A stretch of DNA of 32,872 bases from CAYVUI01 sp964454745 (GTDB lineage: Bacteria > Planctomycetota > Phycisphaerae > Sedimentisphaerales > Anaerohalosphaeraceae), in assembly GCA_964454745.1 (NCBI GenBank), contig CAYVUI010000043.1:1-32872 (forward strand), in the 5' to 3' direction. The notes below the pieces were generated by a model. It did not search any database and was not told the DNA's origin. It was given only the letters and a program-made list of their open reading frames with translations. Positions 25,099 to 32,872 of the stretch are shown here, in pieces (within the stretch, counting starts at the first letter, position 1; the number at the start of each line of letters is the position of its first letter). The position numbers were made by a program, and so were the translations under genes.

Positions 25099-26112
25099 AT
25101 GAGTGAACAGATCACAGTGGTAGTCACATCCATATCCGGACCCAACGACGTCATGCGTCAACTGGCCGCGGAAACTTCGAAACGAGGAGCACATTTTATC
25201 GTCATTGGCGATGTTCCCAGCCCAAAGGATTTCTCGCTCGACGGCTGCGATTTCTATTCACTTGATCGCCAGAAAGAAACCGGTTTTGTCTTTCCACGCA
25301 TTTGTCCTCAGCGTCATTACGCCCGCAAGAACATCGGCTACCTGGTCGCCATCGCGCAGGGCACCACCCTGATCCTTGAAACCGACGACGACAATTTCCC
25401 GCTGGAGGGCTTCTGGCAGCCGAGGCGAAAAACCCATGAACTGGCCGTGATCGAATCGGCCGGGTGGGTGAATCTGTACAATTATTTCTCCGAGACCAAT
25501 GTCTGGCCCCGAGGTCTCTCGCTGGCCGACCTGAAAAAGAAGGCACCCCCGCGGCAAAACCTGCCCGTCAAAGAAATCACCTGCCCCATCCAGCAGCATC
25601 TCGCCGATGAAAATCCCGACGTGGACGCCCTGTTCCGACTGCTGTATGAACTGCCGGTCCTGTTCCAGAAAAACGACCCAGTAGCCATCACGAAAGGCTC
25701 CTGGTGCCCGTTTAACAGCCAGAACACAACCTGGTATCCCGAGGCCTTTGAGCTGCTCTACCTGCCGGCATATTGCTCGTTTCGCATGACGGATATCTGG
25801 CGCTCCTTCGTCGCCCAGCGCATCGCATGGGAAAACGACTGGGGCATCCTCTTTGGCCCCGCCACCATGCGGCAGGAACGCAATGAACACGACCTCATGC
25901 GTGATTTCGCCGACGAAGTGCCCGGCTACCTGAACAATGCCGCCATCGCATCCGCCCTCGAGAGCCTGCCCCTGAAAAAGGGCACGGAAAACATCGGCTC
26001 CAACATGCGGACCTGCTACGAAAAGCTCGTCGAAATGGACCTGGTAGGCGAAAAAGAGCTTGAACTGCTCACCGCCTGGCAGCAAGACCTCGACCGCATC
26101 CGGCGGTTTTGA
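25099..26112 (+). CDS. STELLO/DUF288-like glycosyltransferase
   Basis: The 337-residue soluble protein resembles the STELLO (DUF288) family, known from plant Golgi proteins that influence cellulose synthase assembly. Visible matches are RKNIGYLVAIAQG (76-88), the acidic ILETDDDNFP (92-101), which looks like a GT-A DxD metal site, and NYFSETNVWPRG (128-139). No signal peptide or transmembrane helix is seen, unlike the plant proteins, so it probably acts in the cytoplasm. The ATG at 25099 is taken with AGGAG at 25083-25087; a TTG at 25090 lies too close to that site. It closes the operon that begins at 19531. Donor and acceptor are unknown. Confidence 0.8.
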   Translation: MSEQITVVVTSISGPNDVMRQLAAETSKRGAHFIVIGDVPSPKDFSLDGCDFYSLDRQKETGFVFPRICPQRHYARKNIGYLVAIAQGTTLILETDDDNFPLEGFWQPRRKTHELAVIESAGWVNLYNYFSETNVWPRGLSLADLKKKAPPRQNLPVKEITCPIQQHLADENPDVDALFRLLYELPVLFQKNDPVAITKGSWCPFNSQNTTWYPEAFELLYLPAYCSFRMTDIWRSFVAQRIAWENDWGILFGPATMRQERNEHDLMRDFADEVPGYLNNAAIASALESLPLKKGTENIGSNMRTCYEKLVEMDLVGEKELELLTAWQQDLDRIRRF

Positions 26113-26128
26113 TCCCCCTCACGCCAGC

Positions 26129-27328
26129 TTACTCTTTTTCAGCGTCCTGTGTTTCCTTCACTTCCTGTGACTCGGGCTTCTTTTTGATCGCCCCGCGAAG
26201 CCCCTCCATCTTCAAAAAGCCCATCCTCCAGATCATAAACGCCGAAACGAAAAACACCACGATATACACTATCAGGGCATAGCGCGTCCGAATCAAGCTC
26301 ATCGAAACACCAATCAGGGCATACACCCCCGCCAGCGTATACGAAATCAGCACCGTCTTTTGCAGCGGAATCCCCCGGTCGATCAATTGGTCATAAATAT
26401 GCCCGCGGTCCGAAACGAACAGCGGCTTCTTATTGAGAAAACGCCGCACCATCGCCGTCGCTGTATCGAGGATCGGCAGGCCGAACACCACGATCGACGC
26501 CATCCACCAACGCGGAATATCCTCGGCAAACAGCATCATCAGTGCCGCGACCGAAAAGCCCAGCAGCATCGAGCCGGCATCACCCATGAAAATCTTCGCC
26601 GGGTGCCGGTTAAACGGCAGAAAACCAAACACGCCACCTACCAGGGCCAAACAGAGAACGATCCGAACCGGGTCGCCCACGTCACTGGCCCCCCAGGTCG
26701 AAAGATGCACCGCCAAAAACAGCATCGCAATAGTAATCACCGCGGTCACCCCCGCGCACAACCCGTCCAGGCCGTCGAGAAGGTTCAGCGAATTTGTCGC
26801 CCCCAGCACAAAGAAAATCACGACCGGAATCCCGAGGGCAAATTCAATAAACGGCGGAATCTCAATCCCAAACGGCAAAAAGAAATCGGTAAGACTCGGC
26901 ACGATCCCCACCATCACCAGTGCCAATGCCGCCACGACCTGCCCGGCCAGCTTCTGCTTGGGCGAAATATCAAAAATGTCATCCACCACACCAATCGCGC
27001 ACGCAATCGCCGCACCGGTCAAAATCCCCAGCATCTTCTGAAAAATCTCATGGAAACTCTCGCTTTGGATCGTAAGGTACAGCCCCGTAAACACCCCCAC
27101 AACCAATCCCACGAGAATACCGATCCCGCCAAGATAGGCCACCGGCTCCTTGTGCGTCTTGACCAGGTTATCCGGCTTGTCCACGATACCGAACTTGATC
27201 GCAATCCGCTTGCATAGCCACGTCGCCGCCAGCGCGCAAATAAAGGAACAAAACAGCACCGGCCAGTAATCCAGCAGGCTTGCCAGTGACACTTTCTGCC
27301 CGATAAAGTATTTGAACATCATATCCAT
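26129..27328 (-). CDS. MraY/WecA-family undecaprenyl-phosphate N-acetylhexosamine-1-phosphate transferase
   Basis: The 399-residue polytopic protein transfers a HexNAc-1-phosphate from UDP-HexNAc to undecaprenyl phosphate, the first step of many surface glycans. The motifs are VVDDIFD (114-120), NSLNLLDGLDG (179-189), the HIP-like RHPAKIFMGDAGS (241-253) and DRGHIYDQL (307-315), all typical of WecA/TagO. About eleven helices are visible. A charged, lysine/glutamate-rich cytoplasmic tail (last about 20 residues) is unusual but plausible. It lies 43 bases downstream of the ATP-grasp gene on the same strand and converges on the STELLO-like gene. It is not MraY, because no peptidoglycan genes are near and the motifs match WecA/TagO better. 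Confidence 0.92.
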   Translation of the reverse strand: MDMMFKYFIGQKVSLASLLDYWPVLFCSFICALAATWLCKRIAIKFGIVDKPDNLVKTHKEPVAYLGGIGILVGLVVGVFTGLYLTIQSESFHEIFQKMLGILTGAAIACAIGVVDDIFDISPKQKLAGQVVAALALVMVGIVPSLTDFFLPFGIEIPPFIEFALGIPVVIFFVLGATNSLNLLDGLDGLCAGVTAVITIAMLFLAVHLSTWGASDVGDPVRIVLCLALVGGVFGFLPFNRHPAKIFMGDAGSMLLGFSVAALMMLFAEDIPRWWMASIVVFGLPILDTATAMVRRFLNKKPLFVSDRGHIYDQLIDRGIPLQKTVLISYTLAGVYALIGVSMSLIRTRYALIVYIVVFFVSAFMIWRMGFLKMEGLRGAIKKKPESQEVKETQDAEKE

Positions 27329-27371
27329 ATCCCGGAATTTAATGGACTCTCATTCGTTATCCTTCACGCCT

Positions 27372-28367
27372 CTACTCCTGGAGCCACACCTCGTCATCAT
27401 AGCGAAGCATCACCAGGTTGTCTCTAAAACCGTTAAAGGAAATCTCTGTCTGTTTGCCGATCATCTCCGCTAATATCCACTTGGGAAAATTTGCACCCGC
27501 ACGGATCGAAAGCGGCGCCCCGCCGCCAAACCGCGGATTGATCTCGATAAAATTAATCTCACCCCCGGGCTTGCAGATCAACTGGATCGTAATCACACCC
27601 GGCCCGGCCTTGAGCTTCTTAACCAGCTCGGCCGTCTTTTCCATGATCGTATGATCCTGGACTACTTTGGCCTTACTGACCTCACCCGTGCGCACCTCGA
27701 TCCGCATACGCGGCACCACCGTGCGGACATTCATCTCAAAATCCACGTACGCGTCACACGTATATTCCTGCCCCTGCGCGAATTCCTGCACGATGCAATT
27801 GGGAATCCGCTGGCCGAACACCCGCAGCTCATCCCGGCTGTTTACAATCGCATTGCCGCGGCTGGCGTAACCGTCCCAGGGCTTGAGGAATCGCGGAAAG
27901 GGAATCGCCGTCTTCTCCAGCGCCTGGTCAATCGTCATCGTCTCCGGGCACGGGATCGAATTCTCCGTCAAAAACCGGTACGTCTCCCGCTTGTCCTGGC
28001 AGATATCCACCACGCCCGGCTCGGAAACCAGCACCCGGGCACCGAGCTGCTCAAACGCACTGCGATTCTTCGCCAAAAGCTTCAGTTCCAGGTCAATCGT
28101 CGGAATCACGATATCGATCTCATGTTTTTTCACCACGTTGAGCAGGTTCTCAAGGTATTCACCCTGGTGAATCGGCGGCAGCACGTATTGTTGATCGCAT
28201 TTCTGCATCGCCGGGCTCAAATGCGTCATATCCGTCCCGACGATCAGGCAGTCCACACCCAGATCCTTCGCCGCCTTGCGAAACGAGCGCAACAGCGACA
28301 CCCGTCTGCCCACGCAACTGAACAGAAGATTGACCGCCTTTTTCTTTTTACTTCTTTCTTTCGCCAT
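27372..28367 (-). CDS. ATP-grasp domain protein (CarB/PylC-like short form)
   Basis: The 331-residue protein has a Lys-rich start, a pre-ATP-grasp Rossmann-like region (LLFSCVGRRVSLLRSF, 14-29), then the ATP-grasp domain. Marks are FLKPWDGYASRGN with K162, the IVQEFAQGQEYTCD hinge (192-205), and the metal-binding FIEINPRFGGG (273-283) with E275 and N277. Such enzymes ligate a carboxylate to an amine or thiol through an acyl phosphate. Short CarB-like proteins are common in polysaccharide loci, where they may attach amino acids to sugars; substrate here is unknown. The ATG at 28367 is chosen with GAGG upstream; an earlier in-frame start at 28460 adds 31 residues without motif. Confidence 0.88.
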   Translation of the reverse strand: MAKERSKKKKAVNLLFSCVGRRVSLLRSFRKAAKDLGVDCLIVGTDMTHLSPAMQKCDQQYVLPPIHQGEYLENLLNVVKKHEIDIVIPTIDLELKLLAKNRSAFEQLGARVLVSEPGVVDICQDKRETYRFLTENSIPCPETMTIDQALEKTAIPFPRFLKPWDGYASRGNAIVNSRDELRVFGQRIPNCIVQEFAQGQEYTCDAYVDFEMNVRTVVPRMRIEVRTGEVSKAKVVQDHTIMEKTAELVKKLKAGPGVITIQLICKPGGEINFIEINPRFGGGAPLSIRAGANFPKWILAEMIGKQTEISFNGFRDNLVMLRYDDEVWLQE

Positions 28368-28461
28368 ATTCCCTCGATGGTGTCTGATTATCGTATTTTT
28401 CGGCCGCTTGTAAAGAAAAATGCTCTCCTTGACAGCCGACCGAGCCGATTGTAGACTCATT

Positions 28462-28487
28462 TCGGTCCTTATCGGAATTTGGACCGA
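28462..28487. promoter_or_regulatory. Inverted repeat in a divergent intergenic region, candidate operator
   Basis: TCGGTCC (28462-28468) and GGACCGA (28481-28487) form a perfect 7-base inverted repeat with a 12-base spacer. A nested near-palindrome, TCGGAAT/ATTCCGG, overlaps it. It lies between the divergent ATP-grasp and HAD genes and could bind a regulator of both. Confidence 0.4.
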
Positions 28488-28563
28488 TTCCGGACTCGGT
28501 AATACTTTTTATCGGTATTTCCGCATCCGGGCTTAATGGAATCCCTGTGAAAGGCCTGCTTCG

Positions 28564-29256
28564 ATGATCCAGGTAATCATCTTCGACCTTGACGACACAC
28601 TCTACGACGAGCTGGACTATTGCCGCAGCGGTTACCAGGCCGTCGCGAGCCACCTCAACCTGATGTTCCCCCAAATTGAAACCGGAAAACTCGCCCAGGC
28701 CTTTGAAGACGCCTTTTTATCGGGCCAGAGAAACCAGGTCTTCAACACCGCACTGGAGACATTCGGGATCGACTATGACCGCGAATTCATTCTCGACCTG
28801 GTCAAGGTCTACCGCGGCCACTTCCCGGCGATCTCCCTCGACAAAGAATGCCTCGAAGTGCTCGAAACCGTCCGGGACCGGTACCGCCTCGGGCTGCTCA
28901 CCGACGGCTTCCTGCCCGCACAGCGATACAAGGTTGAAGCCCTGGGAATCGAATCCTTTTTCGAAAAAATTGTCTATACCGAACAGCTCGGCCGCGAATT
29001 CTGGAAGCCCAACCCCCGCGGATTTGAGCATCTTCTCGATTTTTTCCAGTGCCCGCCGGACCAAAGCGTTTACATTGGCGATAACCTCAGCAAGGATTTC
29101 GTCGCCCCAAACGCCCTCGGGATGCATACCATCCAGGTTCGACGCCCAAACGGCGTCCATCTGGACGCAAATACCGCCCCAAACGGCCGGCCCCAGCAGG
29201 TCTGCGAGGGCCTTTCGCCGGTTTTAGAGCTTGTCGGCCGGCTTGAATCCCGATAA
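28564..29256 (+). CDS. HAD-superfamily hydrolase
   Basis: The 230-residue protein has the HAD motif I FDLDDTLYD (7-15, nucleophile D8 and D10), a helical cap, the motif II-like GLLTDGF, a lysine in the motif III region near KPNPRGFEH, and motif IV YIGDNLSKDF. It is a soluble phosphatase-type enzyme (subfamily I). Substrate is probably a sugar or nucleotide phosphate given the flanking glycan genes. It is divergent from the ATP-grasp gene, with which such hydrolases often pair, and starts the operon continuing into the sugar transferase 37 bases downstream. AAAGG about nine bases upstream supports the ATG. Confidence 0.9.
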   Translation: MIQVIIFDLDDTLYDELDYCRSGYQAVASHLNLMFPQIETGKLAQAFEDAFLSGQRNQVFNTALETFGIDYDREFILDLVKVYRGHFPAISLDKECLEVLETVRDRYRLGLLTDGFLPAQRYKVEALGIESFFEKIVYTEQLGREFWKPNPRGFEHLLDFFQCPPDQSVYIGDNLSKDFVAPNALGMHTIQVRRPNGVHLDANTAPNGRPQQVCEGLSPVLELVGRLESR

Positions 29257-29293
29257 ACTATGGAGAATATTGCCCCGGTAAGGATGCTTGTTT

Positions 29294-29926
29294 ATGTACG
29301 GATTTTGGAAACGGATTTTTGACCTTCTCGCGGTGCTGGCAGGGATACTTCTGCTCTGGCCGGTCATGCTGGCCCTGGCAATCTGGATCAGGCTCGATTC
29401 CCCCGGCCCGGCCGTCTTCAGCCAGGAGCGAGCCGGAAAAGGCGGAAAACCCTTCACCTTTTACAAATTCCGCTCCATGCGGACCGATGTCGACAAATTC
29501 GGTGCCAGCCCAAAATCCGGCGACGACCCAAGGCTGACCAAAGCCGGCAAGTTCCTCCGAGAAACCTCCCTCGATGAACTGCCCCAGCTTTTCAATGTTT
29601 TAAAGGGCCAGATGTCCCTCGTTGGCCCCCGGCCGCTCTATATGTCCCAAATGGCCGAATGGAACCCGCGACAGAAACGCCGCCTCGAAGCCAAGCCCGG
29701 CATTACCGGCCTGGCCCAGGTCTCCGGACGCGGCGGCCTGACCATCGAAGAAAAACTCGAACTCGACGTCCAATACGTCGAACAGGCAAGCTTCATCCAG
29801 GACCTGAAAATCCTCTGGGCCACCTTTATCCAGGTCCTCGGACGAAAGAGCATCTACGAACAGCGATACTCCCAAAAAGAGCACACCCGCGGGGAGAATA
29901 CAGGCGAAACACAAAGCGAATCGTAA
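29294..29926 (+). CDS. Monotopic sugar-phosphate transferase (PglC/WcaJ C-terminal-type phosphoglycosyl transferase)
   Basis: The 210-residue protein is the short, single-domain form of bacterial sugar transferases. A basic start and one membrane segment (about 8-30, probably re-entrant) precede DSPGPAVFSQERAG (35-48), FYKFRSMRTD (56-65), the catalytic dyad D94/E95 in SLDELPQL, and SLVGPRP (108-114). It transfers a sugar-1-phosphate from a UDP-sugar to polyprenyl phosphate. It is mechanistically and structurally different from the WecA-type enzyme at 26129-27328. The ATG at 29294 is preferred; a TTG at 29288 is possible and sits at better distance from AAGG. Confidence 0.92.
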   Translation: MYGFWKRIFDLLAVLAGILLLWPVMLALAIWIRLDSPGPAVFSQERAGKGGKPFTFYKFRSMRTDVDKFGASPKSGDDPRLTKAGKFLRETSLDELPQLFNVLKGQMSLVGPRPLYMSQMAEWNPRQKRRLEAKPGITGLAQVSGRGGLTIEEKLELDVQYVEQASFIQDLKILWATFIQVLGRKSIYEQRYSQKEHTRGENTGETQSES

Positions 29927-29956
29927 ACCAGGGTACCCATTGGAGAGGACTATTAC

Positions 29957-31507
<1,551 letters not shown>

Positions 31508-31540
31508 ATATAATATGTTTAACGGTAAGGATTAAAAACG

Positions 31541-32842
31541 TTGCAAAATCGCCTAAACAACACGACTTCTTTTATCTTTATTGCTTTTTTTATAGCTACA
31601 TTGGCAGCCGGGCTGTCGTACCATCTAAATCGTACTATTCGGATCACACCAGACAGCATGGGATATGGTGTTGTATCTCGAAATATTGCCTCCGGAAAAG
31701 GTTTAATCCTTAACCGATACCGTCTTTTTCCAAAAAATGAGAATCCTACTGCTCCAATCCCGCTCACGATGCAGCCGCCGGGATATCCTGCCTGTCTGGC
31801 ACTATTCGGGGGTGTCAATTTCGAGGGAATTTCCAAAGTTCGCCTTGTTAACACATTTGCGCTTTTTGGATCCGTTGTGGGCTGCTGCCTGATCGGTTTT
31901 TTACTTTCGGGCCGTCTGCCAGGCTGGATATGTGGAATTGCCGCAGGATTTTCTTTTGCTATGCTCAATGCTGCGGATGCATTCCTGGCGGAAAGCCTGT
32001 TTCTTTTCTGGATCCTCTATTCGATAACATTGATTCTCATACATGAGAGATATCACAATCCCTTTTTTCTCATCTTAGCCGCTATCGCTGCATCCATGGC
32101 AACGCTGACTCGTTACCCTGGTATTGTCATGGCTGCTGTATTTGCCGTCGGTTTTCTGTGGTCAATGTACCGCAAAAATTTTCGACATGCCATTTACTGG
32201 GGTATCTCGACGTTTATTGTGGGACTTACTGCTGCCAGCCTTCTATTGCGTAACTATGTCCTGTTTGGATCTTTTCGAGGATATGAACAAGCTTTTCAGG
32301 GCAGAAAGCCGCTTGAACTAATCATTGGTCTCGCCGAAGCCATTACCTTCCCTATGGGCGTCAGCATCGCAGTATATAAATTTACCTTCCTGACCCTGTT
32401 CATTCTGATTCCGCTTGTACTAACTTTGTTTATGTTTCGAAAAAGCAGAAAAGATTTTCAACAATTTTGTAATCACGGGATCCTCTATCTCTGGCTTTTT
32501 TGCGGACTCTACCTGGTTCTTATTGGATATGCCATGTATCGATATCAACCGCATTATGAAAGCCGTTTTTTCCTGCCTTTCTTTCCTTTCCTGCTTGCAA
32601 TCTCTTTATGTACAATATGGTTTTTTTCAGAATCACAGACAAAACGCAAACGCTTTGTTATCCGTTCCATCTGGACGATACTATTGATTGGAATCAGTTT
32701 TTTCTCACTTTTTCACGGCTGGGAAAGACTTACAGCAGGATATCCAAATCAAAAGCAACTGGTCAACAGTCAAACCACACAGTGGATATTGAAAAATATC
32801 GAAAAGAATGAAATTATTGGTAACCGTTCACAGGTATTTTGA
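31541..32842 (+). CDS. ArnT/PMT-like polytopic membrane glycosyltransferase (GT-C)
   Basis: The 433-residue protein has about ten hydrophobic helices. Early residues RITPDSMGYG (34-43) carry the candidate catalytic aspartate of the first outer loop, and MQPPGYPACL resembles the PPGYP motif of GT39/ArnT-like enzymes. The start is a TTG at 31541 with AAGG upstream; the next in-frame ATG lies after the catalytic loop. Base composition is visibly more AT-rich (about 40% GC in sampled lines) than neighbouring genes, suggesting recent acquisition. It ends at a TGA right after NRSQVF, where I would expect a longer C-terminal domain, so it may be a truncated or short form. Donor is probably polyprenyl-phosphate sugar. 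Confidence 0.8.
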   Translation: MQNRLNNTTSFIFIAFFIATLAAGLSYHLNRTIRITPDSMGYGVVSRNIASGKGLILNRYRLFPKNENPTAPIPLTMQPPGYPACLALFGGVNFEGISKVRLVNTFALFGSVVGCCLIGFLLSGRLPGWICGIAAGFSFAMLNAADAFLAESLFLFWILYSITLILIHERYHNPFFLILAAIAASMATLTRYPGIVMAAVFAVGFLWSMYRKNFRHAIYWGISTFIVGLTAASLLLRNYVLFGSFRGYEQAFQGRKPLELIIGLAEAITFPMGVSIAVYKFTFLTLFILIPLVLTLFMFRKSRKDFQQFCNHGILYLWLFCGLYLVLIGYAMYRYQPHYESRFFLPFFPFLLAISLCTIWFFSESQTKRKRFVIRSIWTILLIGISFFSLFHGWERLTAGYPNQKQLVNSQTTQWILKNIEKNEIIGNRSQVF

Positions 32843-32872
32843 TAGTATTGAGCGACGCACTCAAAGCCAAAA

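Noticed and set aside
26360..27217. 285-codon plus-strand frame opposite the WecA-type gene
   Set aside because: The translation is His/Arg/Asn-rich without motifs, while the minus strand encodes a clear membrane enzyme.

Overview
The window reads as a bacterial chromosome segment, most likely from a Planctomycetota lineage such as Phycisphaerae/Sedimentisphaerales. This is inferred from gene content, not from a marker tree. The pointers are a PEP-CTERM secreted protein, a Tat-exported lipoprotein sulfatase, DUF2723 membrane glycosyltransferases, a DUF1015 gene beside a class V aminotransferase, and moderately GC-rich coding sequence. No rRNA, tRNA, CRISPR array, transposase or phage gene was recognised.

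Region 1 (1-9.3 kb) is mostly housekeeping. A DUF1015 gene and a class V aminotransferase form one unit that ends in a clear rho-independent terminator. A stretch of about 1 kb without a gene follows. Next come asd and truA, a family 4 glycosyltransferase and a YjbQ-family gene. On the opposite strand lies the ribosomal/tRNA-modification operon rpsP-trmD-rplS-yraN, with no rimM between rpsP and trmD.

Region 2 (9.4-13.3 kb) holds single genes: a radical SAM protein, a PEP-CTERM protein with a C39-like cysteine-peptidase fold, and a membrane fatty acid desaturase.

Region 3 (13.3-18.8 kb) is a nucleotide-sugar operon. It encodes a UDP-glucuronate-decarboxylase-like SDR, UDP-glucose 6-dehydrogenase, a UDP-glucuronate 4-epimerase-like SDR, a WlbA/WbpB-like oxidoreductase and a DegT-family aminotransferase. 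Together they should yield UDP-glucuronate and derived pentose, galacturonate and amino sugars.

Region 4 (18.8-32.8 kb) looks like a glycan-assembly island. A tightly packed plus-strand operon encodes a DUF2723 GT-C protein, a UbiA/decaprenyl-phosphate phosphoribosyltransferase-like prenyltransferase, a methyltransferase, a second DUF2723 protein, a dolichyl-phosphate-mannose-synthase-like GT2 and a STELLO/DUF288-like glycosyltransferase. A minus-strand pair encodes an ATP-grasp protein and a WecA-type phosphoglycosyl transferase. Divergent from it are a HAD hydrolase, a PglC/WcaJ-type sugar transferase, a sulfatase and an AT-rich ArnT/PMT-like membrane glycosyltransferase. My working model is that regions 3 and 4 make activated sugars, load some onto polyprenyl phosphate, and use GT-C enzymes to decorate an extracytoplasmic glycan or protein. 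The lipid-carrier module with a STELLO-like enzyme is the best candidate for an undescribed system, but its product cannot be read from sequence alone.
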